A DNA stretch of 64,000 nt from Thinopyrum elongatum (lineage: Eukaryota > Streptophyta > Magnoliopsida > Poales > Poaceae), in contig CM022303.1 of NCBI GenBank assembly GCA_011799875.1, positions 71,232,633 to 71,296,632 of the forward strand, given 5' to 3'. The translations under genes were made by a program, and so were the position numbers. This document shows positions 31,914 to 43,659 of this stretch, in pieces. The number at the start of each line of letters is the position of its first letter. Position 1 is the stretch's first letter. The notes beneath the pieces are model-generated. The model was given only the letters and a program-made list of their open reading frames with translations. It searched no databases and was not told the DNA's origin.

Positions 31914-33687
31914 TGCTGGGAACATTGCATGGAAAACAAAAAAAATTCTACGCACATGCAAGATCTATCCATGGAGATGCATAGCAACGAGGGGGAGAGT
32001 GTATCTACATACCCTCGTAGACCGTAAGAGAAAGCGTTTAGTAACGCGGTTGATGTAGTCGAACTTCTTCGTGATCCAACCGATCAAGTACTGAACGTAC
32101 GGCACCTCCGCGTTCAGCATACGTTCATCTCGGTGTCGTCCTCGGCTTCTTGATCCAGCAAGACAGCAAAGTAGTGGATGAGTTCCGGCAGCACGATGGC
32201 ATTGTGACGGTGGTGGTGATGCTATCTCCGCAGGGCTTCGCCTAAGCACTACGAAAATATAACCGAGGGACGAAATTGTGGAGAGGGGCGCCGCATACGG
32301 CTAAGAGATTGTTGTGGCTTTGTGTGGCGCCCCCTCCCACATATATATAGGTGGGGGGGGGGGGTGGGAGGAGGCAGCCAGGAGGCGCCCCAAGTGGGGC
32401 CGAATCCCACTTGGGCTCCTGCCCCTAGCCACGCCCCCTTGCCTTTCTAGGCGCGCGGGGAAAGGTAGGGGAGGGTGGCGCCTCCCTTTCCTTTCTCCCA
32501 TGAGGAGGGGAAGGCAGGAGGGGCTAGCCCTCCCCCCTTTCCTTCCCTAGGGCCGGCGGCTAGGGAGAGGGGTGCGCCAGCCCCCTTGTGGGCTGGTGTG
32601 TCTCTCCCCTTGGCCCATTAGGCCCATAGACCTCCCGGGGGTGTCCGGAACCCCTTCCGCGATCCGATGACTACCCGGTTCACTCCGAAACTCTTCCGGT
32701 GTCCGAATATCATCGTCCTATATATCAATCTTTACCTCTGGACCATTTCGGAGCTCCTCGTCATGTCTGTGATCTCATCCGAGACTCCAAACAACATTCG
32801 GTCGCCAAATCATATAATTCATATAACACTATATCGTCAATGAATGGTAAGCGTGCGGACCCTAAGGGTTCGAGAACTATGTAGACATGACCGAGACACC
32901 TCTCAGGTCAATAACCAATAGTGGAACCTGGATGCCCATGTTGGTTCCTACATATTCTACGTAGATCTTTCGGTCGAACCGTTATGACAACATACGTAAT
33001 TCGCTTTGTCTGTCAGTATGTTACTTGCCCGAGATTCGATCGTTGGTATCTTCATACCTAGTTCAATCTCGTTACCGGCAAGTCTCTTTACTCGTTCCGT
33101 AATACATCATCTCATAACTAACTCCTTAATCATTTTGCTTGCAAGCTTATTATGATGTGTATTACCGAGAGGGCCCAGAGATACCTCTCCGATACACGGA
33201 GTGACAAATCCTAATCTCGATCCAAGCCAACTCAACAGACACATTCGGAGATACCTGTAGAGAATGTTTATGATCACCCAGTTACATTGTGACATTTGAT
33301 AGCACACAAGGTATTCCTCCGGTATCCGGGAGTTGCATGATCTCATAGTCGAAGGAATATGTATTTGACATGAAGAAAGCAATAGCAATAAACTGAACGA
33401 TCATATGCTAAGCTAATGGATGGGTCTTGTCCATCACATCACTCTCCTAACGATGTGATCCCATTATCAAGTGACAACACATGTCTATGGTTAGGAAACC
33501 TTAACCATCTTTGATCAACGAGCTAGTCTATTAGAGGCTTACTAGGGACACGGTATTTGTTTATGTATTCACACATGTATTTAAGTTTCCAATCAATACA
33601 GTTCTAGCATGAACAATAAACCTTTATCATGAATAAGGAAATATAAACTGACAACTTTATTATTGCCTCTCGGGCATATTTCCTTCA
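31914..33687 (-). repeat. 3' LTR of minus-strand copia element
   Basis: On the minus strand it begins TGAAGGAAATATGCCCGAGAGG and ends near CCCAGCA, a decayed form of the CCCCAACA end seen in the other copia LTRs. It is about 1774 bp. The TATA-like run CTATATATAT (minus strand) lies near 32340-32350. It adjoins the pol tail and purine tract at 33688-33720. Confidence 0.8.
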
Positions 33688-33720
33688 GTCTCCCACTTGC
33701 ACTAGAGTCAATAATCTAGA

Positions 33721-36700
33721 TTACATTGTAATGAATCTAACACCCATGGAGTCTTGGTGCTGATCATGTTTTGCTCGCGGAAGAGGCTTAGTCAACGGGT
33801 GTCCTACATTCAGATCCGTATGTATTTTGCAAATCTCTATGTCTCCATCCTTGACCTTTTCACGGATGGAGTTGAAGCATCTCTTGATGTGTTTGGTTTT
33901 CTTGTGAAACCTGGATTTCTTCGCCAAGGCAATTGCTCCAGTGTTGTCACAAAAGATTTTCATTGGACCCGATGCACTGGGTATTACATCCAGATCGGAT
34001 ATGAACTCCTTCATCCAGACTCCTTCATGCGCTGCTTCCGAAGCAGCTATGTATTCCGCTTCACACGTAGATCCCGCCATGACGCTCTGCTTGGAACTGC
34101 ACCAACTGACAGCTCCACCATTCAATATAAATATGTATCCGGTTTGTGACTCAGAGTCATCCGGATCAGTGTCGAAGCTAGCATCGACGTAACCATTTAC
34201 GATGAGCTCATCGTCACCTCCATAAACGGGAAACATATCCTTGGTCCTTTTCAGGTACTTTAGGAAGTTCTTGACCGCTGTCCAGTGATCCACTCCTGGA
34301 TTACTTTGATACCTCCTTGCCAAATTTATGGCAAGGCACACATCAGGTCTGGTACATAGCATAGCATACATGATAGAACCTATGGCTGAGGCATAGGGAA
34401 TGACTTTCATTTTCTCTCTATCTTCTGCAGTGGTTGGGCTTTGAGTCTGACTCAATTTCACACCTTGCAGCACAGGCAAGAACCCTTTCTTTGACTGATC
34501 CATTTTGAACTTCTTCAAAACTTTGTCAAGGTATGTGCTTTGTGAAAGTCCTATTAAGCGACTCGGTCTATCCCTATAAATCTTGATGCCCAATATATAA
34601 GCAACTTCACCGAGGTCTTTCATTGAAAAATTCTTATTCAAGTATCCTTTTATGCTATGCAGAATATCTATATCATTTCTAATCAACAATATGTCATCCA
34701 CATATAAAATCAGAAATGCTACAGAGCTCCCACTCACTTTCTTGTAAATACAGGCTTCACCGTAAGTCTGTATAAAACCATATGCTTTGATCACCTCATC
34801 AAAGCATATATTCCAACTCCGAGATGCTTGCACCAGTCCATATATGGATCACTGGAGCTTGCACACTTTGTTAGCACCTTTAGGATCGACAAAACCTTCT
34901 CGTTGCATCATATACAACTCTTCTTTAAGAAATCCATTAAGGAATGCAGTTTTAACGTCCATTTGCCAGATTTCATAATCATAAAATGCGGCAATTGCTA
35001 ACATGATTCGGACAGACTTAAGCATCGCTATGGGTGAGAAAGTCTCATCGTAGTCAACTCCTTGAACTTGTCGAAAACCTTTTGCGACAAGTCGAGCTTT
35101 GTAGACATTAACATTACCATCAGCGTCAGTCTTCTTTTTGAAGGTCCATTTATTCTCAGTGGCTTGCCGGTCATCGGGCAAGTCCACCAAAGTCCATACT
35201 TTGTTCTCATACATGGATCCTATCTCAGATTTCATGGCCTCAAGCCATCTGTCGGAATCTGGGCTCATCATAGCTTCTTCATAGTTCGTAGGTTCGCCTT
35301 GGTCTAATAACATGACTTCTAGGATAGTATTACCGTGCCACTCTGGTGTAGATCGTGCTCTGGTCGACCTCCGAAGTTCAGTAGTAACTTGATCTGAAGT
35401 TTCATGATCATCATCATTAGCTTCCTTTCTAGTTGGTGTAGGCATCACGGGAACAATTTTCTCTGATGTACTACTTTCCAATTCGAGAGAAGGTACAATT
35501 ACCTCATCAAGTTCTACTTTCCTCCCACTCACTTCGTTCGAGAGAAACTCCTTCTCTAGAAAGGATCCATTCTTGACAACAAAGATCTTGCCTTCGGATC
35601 TGTGGTAGAAGGTGTACCCAATAGTTTCCTTAGGGTATCCTATGAAGACACACTTCTCCGATTTAGGTTCGAGCTTATCAGGCTGAAGCCTTTTGACATA
35701 AGCGTCGCATCCCCAAACTTTAAGAAATGACAACTTAGGTTTCTTGCCAAACCACAGTTCATACAGTGTCGTCTCAACGGATTTAGACGGTGCCCTATTT
35801 AACATGAATGCAGCTGTCTCTAATGCATAACCCCAAAACGATAGTGCTAAATTGGTAAGAGACATCATAGAACGCACCATATCTAATAAAGTACGGTTAC
35901 GACGTTCGGACACACCATTACGCTATGGTGTTCCAGGTGGCGTGAGTTGTGAAACAATTCAACATTGTTTTAAATGAAGGCCAAACTCGTAACTCAAATA
36001 TTCGCCTCCGCGATCAGATCATAGAAACTTTATTTTCTTGTTACGATGATTCTCCACTTCACTCTGAAATTCTTTGAACTTTTCAAATGTTTCAGACTTG
36101 TGTTTCATCAAGTAGATATACCCATACCTACTCAAATCATCTATGAAGGTCAGAAAATAATGATACCTGCCGCGTGCTTCAACACTCATCGGACCGCATA
36201 CATCAGTATGTATTATTTCCAATAAGTCATTAGCTCGCTCCATTTTTTTGGAGAACGGAGTTTTAGTCATCTTGCCCATGAGGCATGGTTCGCAAGTATC
36301 AAATGATTCATAATCAAGTGATTCCAAAAGTCCATCCGCATGGAGTTTCTTCATGCGCTTTACACCAATATGACCTAAACGGCAGTGCCACAAGTATGTT
36401 GCAATATTATTATCAACTCTGCATCTTTTGGCATCAATATTATGAATATATGTATCACTACGATCGAGATTCAACAAGAATAGACCATTCATCAAGGGTG
36501 CATGACCATAAAAGATATTACTCATATAAATAGAATAATCGTTATTCTCTGACTTAAATGAATAACCGTCTTGCAATAAACAAGATCCAGATATAATGTT
36601 CATGCTCAACACTGGCACCAAATAACAATTATTGAGGTCTAAAACTAATCCCGAAGGTAGATGTAGAGGTAGTGTGCCAACGGCGATCACATCGGCCTTG

Positions 36701-37128
36701 GAACCATTCCCGACGTGCATCGTCACCTCGTCCTTAGCCAATCTTAGTTTATTCCGTAGCTCCTATTTCGAGTTACAAATATGAGCAACCGAACCAGTAT
36801 CAAATACCCAGGCGCTACTATGAGCATTAGTAAGGTACACATCAATAACATGTATATCAAATATACCTTTGTTCACTTTGCCATCCTTCTTATCCGCCAA
36901 GTATTTGGGGCAGTTCCGCTTCCACTGACCATTCCCTTTGCAGTAGAAGCACTCAGTTTCAGGCTTGGGTCCAACTTTGGGCTTCTTCCCGGAGTGGCAA
37001 CTTGCTTGCCATTCTTCTTGAAGTTCCCTTTCTTTCTCTTGCCCTTTTTCTTTAAACTAGTGGTCTTGTTAACCATCAACACTTGATGCTCCTTCCTGAT
37101 TTCTACCTCCACGGCCTTAAGCATTGCA
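33721..37128 (-). pseudogene. Copia gag-pol, decayed, 3' part (zinc knuckle to RNase H)
   Basis: The stop is at 33721 after the same GVRFITM C terminus as the intact copia. Going upstream: RNase H, reverse transcriptase with LYVDD (about 34700), integrase with SERRNRT, GAG-pre-integrase (about 36380) and the protease region. At least four nonsense codons are present: TGA 34849-34851, TAG 35923-35925, TGA 36019-36021 and TAG 36763-36765. All fit C-to-T change of CGA or CAG when compared with 14645-18616. A frameshift lies near 36995, before the zinc knuckle. The gag half is displaced to 49806-50375 by the Sabrina-like insertion. The copy is dead. Confidence 0.9.
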
Positions 37129-37133
37129 AAGAG
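37129..37133. repeat. Target-site duplication AAGAG, left
   Basis: AAGAG precedes the TGATGACCC LTR edge at 37134 and recurs at 49801-49805 after the other LTR. Confidence 0.88.
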
Positions 37134-38281
37134 TGATGACCCACAAGTATAGGGGACCAATCGTAGTCCTTTTGATAAGTAAGAGTGTCGAACCCAACGA
37201 GGAGCAGAAGGAAATGACAAGTGGTTTTCAGCAAGGTATTCTCTGCAAGCACTGAAATTATAAGTAACTGGTAGTTTGATAGCAAGATAATTTGTAACGA
37301 GCAAGTAACGGTAACTGTAACAAAAGTGCAGCAAGGCAGCCCAATCCTTTTGAGGCAAAGGACAGGCCAAAACGGACTCTTATGATAAGCAAAGAGTTCT
37401 TGAGGGTACACGGGAATTTCATCTAGTCACTTTCATCATGTTGGTTTGATTTGTGTTCGCTACTTTGATAATTTGATATGTGGGTGGACCGGTGCTTAGG
37501 TGCTGTTCTTACTTGAACAAACCTCCTACTTATGATTAACCCCCTCGCAAGCATCCGCAACTACGAGAAAAGTATTAAGATAAAATCTAACCATAGCATT
37601 AAACTTTTGGATCCAAATCAGTCCCTTACGAAGTAGCGCATAAACTTGGGTTTAAGCTTCTATCATTCTCGCAACCCATCATCTAATTACTACTCCACAA
37701 TGCATTCCCTTAAGCCCTAATAAGGTGAAGTGCCATGTAGTCGACGTTCACATGACACCACTAAGGGAATCACAACATACATACCATCAAAATATTGAAC
37801 ACATATCAAGTTCACATGATTACTTGCAACAAGATTTCTCCCTTCACCTGAAGAACAAAAGTAACTACTCACAAATGATAATCATGCTCAAGATCAGAGG
37901 GGTATTAAATAGCATAATGGATCTGAACAAATAATCTTCCACCAAATAAACCATATAGTAATCAACTACAAGATGTAATCAACACTACTAGTCACCCAAA
38001 AGCACCAATCTAAGATTCCGGTACAAAGATTGAACACAAGAGATGAACTAGGGTTTGAGAGGAGATGGTGCTGTTGAAGAGGTTGATGGAGATTGCCCTC
38101 CCCAAGATGGGAGAGTTGTTGGTGATGATGATGACGAAGATTTCCCCCTCCGGGAGGGAAGTTCCCCCGACGAAATCGCTTCGCCGGAGGGCAAAAGTAC
38201 TCCTGCCCAAGTTCCGCCTCGAGACGGCGGCGCTTCATCCCGAAAGTCCTTTCCTTATTTTTTCTAGGTCAAAATGACTTA
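37134..38281 (-). repeat. 3' LTR of Sabrina-like element, inner part
   Basis: It begins TGATGACCCACAAG on the plus strand and is homologous to 48304-49432. It ends at the TSD ACTTA (38277-38281), where the solo LTR inserted. Confidence 0.88.
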
Positions 38282-38580
38282 TGTGACGCCCCCGATTCAA
38301 TCGTACACTAATCATACACGCAAACATGTACGATCAAGATCAGGGACTCACGGGAAGATATCACAACACAACTCTAAAAGTAAAATAAGTCATACAAGCA
38401 TCATAATACAAGCCAGGGACCTCGAGGGCTCGAATACAAATGCTCGAACATAAACGAGTCAGCGGAAGCAACAATATCTGAGTACAGACATTAAGTTAAA
38501 CAAGGTGCCATAAGATGGCTAGCACAAACTGGGATACAGATCGAATGAGGCGCAGGCCTCCTGCCTGGGATCCTCCTAAA

Positions 38581-38678
38581 CTACTCCTGGTCATCGTCGG
38601 CGGCCTGCACGTAGTAGTAGACACCCTCGGTGTAGTAAGAGTCATCGAAGGTGGTGTCTGGCTCCTGGGCTCCAGCAT
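38581..38678 (-). CDS. Putative LTR-borne exon B, solo-LTR copy
   Basis: 98 bp on the minus strand after the acceptor TTGCAACCAG. In the phase set by exon A (39983-40057) it encodes a Tyr/Asp-rich tail ending ADDDQE plus TAG. It has the same length, phase and terminal motif as 27958-28055. The intron between the two exons here is 1304 bp (38679-39982). Confidence 0.5.
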
Positions 38679-39982
38679 CTGGTTGCAACAACCGAGTATA
38701 GAAAGGGGGAAAAGGGGGAGCAAAGCAACTGTGAGTACTCATCCAAAGTACTCGCAATCAAGGATCTACTCTACATATGCAATGGTATCAATGAAAAGGG
38801 TAGTAACTGTGGACTGAACTGCAGAATGCCAGAATAAGAGGGGGATAGCTAGTCCTATCGAAGACTATGCTTCTGGCAGCCTCCATCTTGAAGCATGTAG
38901 AAGAGAGTAGCAAGTGCAGCATCAAGTAACATCGCATAGCATAAACCTATCCGACGATCCTCTCCTCGTCGCCCTGTGAGAGAGCGATCGCCGGGTTGTA
39001 TCTAGCACTTGAAAGGGTGTGTTTTATTAAGTAACCGGTTCTAGTTGTCATAAGGTCGAGGTACAACTCCGGGTCGTCCTTTTACCGAGGGACACGGCTA
39101 TTCGAATAGATAAACTTCACTGCAGGGGTGCACCACATTACCCAACACGCTCGATCCCTCTGGCCGGGCACACTTTCCTGGGTCATACCCGACCTCGGAA
39201 GATCAACATGTCGCAGCCCTACCTAGGCCTAACAGAGAGGTCAGCACGCCGGTCTAAATCCTATGCGCGCAGGGGTCTGGGCCCATCGCCCATTGCACAA
39301 CTGCATGTTGCGTGGGCGGCCGGTGAGCAGACCTAGCAACCTCCATTACAAAGGAAGTTGCGTTACGCTGTCCAACCCGGCGCGCGCCGCTCAGTCGCTG
39401 ACGTCTAGGAGGCTTCGGCTGATACCACGACGTCGAGTACCCATAACTGTTCCCGCGTGGTGGTTAGTGCGTATAGGCTCGTAGCCAGACTCAGATCAAA
39501 TACCCAATCTCGTTAAGCATGTTAATTGATATAACCGCGGACGCCGACCAGGACCAGGCCCACCTGTCTCCTAGGTGGTCACAACCTGCCCTATCGCTCC
39601 GCCACAAAGTAACACTCGAGGGCCATCGGGAACCCAGGCCCACCACTACCTGGATGGAACCACCTGCCCCTTCAGCCCTAATCTCCGAACAGAAACATAA
39701 GTATGTAATAGTATATAATATAAACCCGTGATCACCTCCCGAAGTGATCACGGCCCAGTAGTATAGCATGGCAGACGGACAAGAGTGTAGGGCCACTGAT
39801 GTAATTCTAGCAACCTATACTAAGCATTTAGGATTGCAGGTAAGGTATCAACAGTAGTAGCAAAGACAGGCTATGCAGTAGAATAGGATTAACCGAAAGC
39901 AGTAACATGCTACACTACTCTCATGCAAGCAGTAGAGAGAAGGAATAGGCGATATCGGGTTGATCAAGGGGGGCGGGCTTGC

Positions 39983-40057
39983 CTGGAAGCTCGGCAGAGA
40001 AGGACGGGTCGTCAACACTATAGTCGTTCACGGCAGCGTCGTCAGCGGTCTCAGCGT
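39983..40057 (-). CDS. Putative LTR-borne exon A, solo-LTR copy
   Basis: 75 bp on the minus strand after a long pyrimidine tract and CTCTCTCGATAG, ending CTTCCAG before GCAAGC (a GC-type donor). It encodes an acidic peptide ending FSAELP. It is 15 bp shorter than 26284-26373, so the frame is kept. No start exon was found. Confidence 0.5.
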
Positions 40058-41932
40058 CTATCGAGAGAGAAAGAGGGGGGGAGGAAAAAGTAAGTACAAA
40101 GCAAACAATGCTACACAAAGTATGACATGACAATATGCAGTGCCGGGTGTGTTCTAACGTGGGGTTGCACGTTACCGAGAAAGGGGGATCCCATCCGCGA
40201 AAGTTTTCCCGGTTCCGGACATTTGTTAGACAGATGACCGGAGGGGGACGTTTGCATGTTCAGGTATTTAGAGGCATCACACGGATATGTGGGTAGCGTA
40301 TCCGGGTTCGTCTTGTTGATCTGAGCAACTTTCATGTTCAAAGTTTTTCGATCCGGATTACCGTTATTTTTCTATGATTTTCCGAAGTTTTAAATGATTT
40401 TCTAAAATCACTGAAATTTGGCTAAGTCCTCAGTTTCAAACATTATTTGGCTGTCTTCCAAAGGCTATATCTAGAGTCCTGTTCATCCTATGGATTAGTG
40501 CCTTATATCAATTCTGAGCACCTTGCTGTGATCTACATGACAGTACCAAGTCCATCTACGTTAGTGTTCATTTGCTTGTTCAACTCTTTGTTTGAAAAGT
40601 GCTATTTGATGTCAATTTCAGAATCTGTTTGATTGTCACATTTTTAACAGAACATAGCAATTTGTCATTTTCATAGCATTTAATCTAGGCCTCATTTGAA
40701 TTTGGTCCAATGGATTAACTCGGAGTTTGTCAAGTGTACAACATCTCCTTATAAATTTTACCCATGTTCGGAAATGTTTTGACGCTGTTTTGCTGCTGTA
40801 CAGAAGGCTGTTCAACGTGATCTAGCAAAAGCTAGACCACGCTACAGTACACACAAACATCAGACACACACGCACGCACGCATAAAGCACAGAACACATG
40901 CACAGCCGGCCGAGGCCATGGCCGGGGCGTGGCGGGGAGCCCGGCACGGCCGGTTGGATGCAGCCGTGGCCAGAGGCGGCCGGCTGCGGCGAGGAGCAGC
41001 AACAGCGCCAGCGGGCGGGAGGCCACGCGCGGGCGCGTCGGGGAGGCCCAAGGCGCGGCCGTGGCAGGCGGGGAGCGCGGGACGGGGCGTGGACTGTGCG
41101 CAGAGGGCGCGTGCGCGCGCGGACAGGGCGAGCGCCGGACGCGGCCACGGCTGGACATATGTGGCGGTGACGGCAAATGGAAAACGAGGGGGGAAGGATA
41201 GACGGCAGCGGATCAAAGCTCACAGTGGAGGGGGGATCGCAGGCGAGCTCGGTGAGGCCGGGGGGCGATGGTGTAGAACGACGGCGGGTGGCCGTGGTGG
41301 TCGGCGGCGGGAGGCCGGTCGGGGCGTCGGGCGCGGGCGTGCCCGTTGGGGCGAGACGAGGAGGCGGCGGTGGTGAGGACCAGCGGCGAGATGGCGGCGA
41401 ACGGCGAGGTCGCCGGGGCGGCGTCGGCCGGACGCGGCGCGGGATCGAGGGCCGCCTCCTCCTCGATCCATAAAAGGAGAAGTGGGGGGGAGGAGTCTGG
41501 ATCGGGCTAGGGTTGTGGGGTGGCCTCGGGATATAGCCAGGGGGTTAGGTGGGCTGGTTAGTGGGCCAGCCGGCTGGGTAGCCAGCTGGGCCGAGGCCCA
41601 AGGTGGGGGGGGGGGGCTTTGCCCATTTTTTTGTTAGTGTGTGTGTGTGTGTTTTGCTTTTATTTCTTTTCTTTTTATTTATTTTTATTTTAGTTTCCCA
41701 TTTATAATAGTTTTATAAATTATAAAAGTAGTCCCTAATTTAGTATAGGTAATAATGCCACATTCCGAACATTTTAGTTTTGATGTTTGAAAACTTTTGA
41801 TGTTTGTTAATAATCCAAATTTGAATTTGAATCGGTTTTTGAACTAACACGAGATTAGCAACAGTAATCGAACTGACGTGGTATCATTAGCAGCGGGTTA
41901 TTGTAGCTTAACTATCCGGGCGTCACAACTTA

Positions 41933-42302
41933 TATACCAGAAGATGGGCATCGGAGGTGGGCCGAGGAGGGCACAACCCACCAGGGCGCGCCTAGGCTCC
42001 CTGGCGCGCCCAGGTGTTTAGTGCCCACCTGGTGGGCCCCCTCTAGTAGTTATTTGCTCCAATAATTCTTATATATTCCATAAAAATTCTCCGTGAAGTT
42101 TCAGCTCATTTGGAGCTGTGCAGAATAGGTGGCTTGACGTAGCTTTTTCAGGTCCAGAATTCCAGCTGCCGGTATTCTCCCTCTTTGTGTGAACCTTGCA
42201 TATTATGAGAGAAAAGGCATTAGAATTACTCCAAAAAGCATTATTATGCATAAAAACAATATAAATAACAGTAGGAAAACATGATGCAAAATGGACGTAT
42301 CA
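41933..42302 (-). repeat. 3' LTR of Sabrina-like element, outer part
   Basis: It continues the LTR after the solo-LTR insertion and ends ATGGACGTATCA at 42302, matching 49437-49800. The purine tract (minus strand GGGGGAGT) abuts at 42303. Confidence 0.88.
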
Positions 42303-43659
42303 ACTCCCCCAAGCTTAGACCTCGCTTGTCCTCAAGCGAAAACCGAGATCGAAAAACATGTCCACATTCTTAGAGAGATAGGTGTCGATAAAAAACAAAA
42401 TACGAACATAGAAGCATCATGTATATTATTATAACAGCAACAAACTTTAACATAAAGCTTTATCATACAACTTTTATCATATAGCTTCTCATGAACAAGT
42501 AACAATTCATCACAACATCGAAGTATGAAGCATAAACTCTATTGAAAACCAACAAACTATGTTCTCAGTCAACTTTGCAACTACAATTCATCATCTTTTC
42601 AGGAAGGGTCACGTATCGGAGCCTTTTGGCAAGTCCACATGCTCAACCATCATATAGTCTTCTATAATTGCTAACACTCACCGCATACACATGAACAAAA
42701 AGTTTCAACCGGACACAAAGAAAGATAGGGGCTTATAGTTTCGCCTCCCAACGTACTCACCTCAAGGGTGATGTCAACAATAATAACTTATGCCCACCCA
42801 TATCCAACTGGATATATGTGCCTAGATCTTTCCTCACCACATAGTGCTTGCCAAAAGAGAAAATAAAAAGGAATAGAGAGAAATACTTTGACTCTCGCAT
42901 AAAAGTAAATTCATAAAAGTAAAAGATAGGCCCTTCGCAGAGGGAAGCAGAGGTTGCCATACGCTTTTTGTTTGTATGCTCAATCTCTTAGTGCAAAAGA
43001 ACGTCATGTTATATTGCCCCTTATGATAGCAACCTTTATTATGCAGTCTGTCGCTTTTATTCTTTGCCATCACAAGTTTGTACAAAGCTCAATTTTCTCT
43101 TACACTAAATGATCCGACACGTTTAGAAGCAATTTTTTTTGCCTTTTTGCACCGATGACAACTTACTTGAAGGATCTTACTCAATCCATAGGTAGGTATA
43201 GTGGACTCTCAAAACAAGATTTGGTTTAAGGGTTTTCGATGCACAAGTAGTATCTCTACTTAGTGCCGAGTTTTTGGCTAGCAAAAATAGGGGGGCAAGC
43301 ACCACATGTTAAAGGATCTATGACAATATAACTTCTATGTGAATATGAACAAACATAAATCATTACGTTGTCTTCCTTGTCCAACGTCAACAATTTTGGC
43401 ATATAATATTTTGATGGGGGCTCACAATCATAAAAGATGTCCAAGATAGTGTATTTGCATATGAATCTTCTCTTCCCTTATTAATTCTTTCATAAATTGC
43501 ATCATTGACCAATGCTATGTTTGTAAATCTCCAATAAAATTTTCTACTTATACTCTTCCTTATGTGATGTCATTACTTACCATAAGATTAGCGTATGATC
43601 TTTTTCATTTATTACCTTTATTTTTATTGAACATGAAAGTAAAGAACACAAAACTCAAA
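42303..43659. other. Non-coding 3' internal region of Sabrina-like element
   Basis: It begins with the purine tract and a CAAGCTTAGACCTCG motif. It is AT-rich, without a supported frame, and lies between the pol end and the LTR. Confidence 0.6.

Larger units (their letters stand above)
38282..41927 (-). mobile_element. Solo LTR of a large-LTR gypsy family
   Basis: The 3646-bp LTR has ends TGTGACGCCC and GGGCGTCACA and is flanked by ACTTA on both sides (38277-38281 and 41928-41932). No internal region, primer site or pol is present, so it is a solo LTR, presumably left by recombination between two LTRs. The empty site is visible in the sister LTR at 49432-49442 (AATGACTTATATACC). Read on the minus strand its blocks run parallel to the LTR at 519/24501-28358. 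It includes a GC-rich region (40880-41480), a (GT)n run near 41636-41652 and a G-homopolymer near 41606. Confidence 0.9.

Noticed and set aside
34849..35913. Free-standing 354-codon integrase/reverse-transcriptase gene
   Set aside because: It is one fragment of a single broken copia polyprotein, bounded by C-to-T stops, not a separate gene.
37725..37934. 69-codon frame present twice (also 48891-49100)
   Set aside because: It recurs because both are copies of the Sabrina-like LTR. It has no domain and lies in transcribed leader sequence.
40860..41473. Overlapping frames of 80-150 codons in the solo LTR
   Set aside because: Same composition effect as above. The frames are not conserved with the related LTR.
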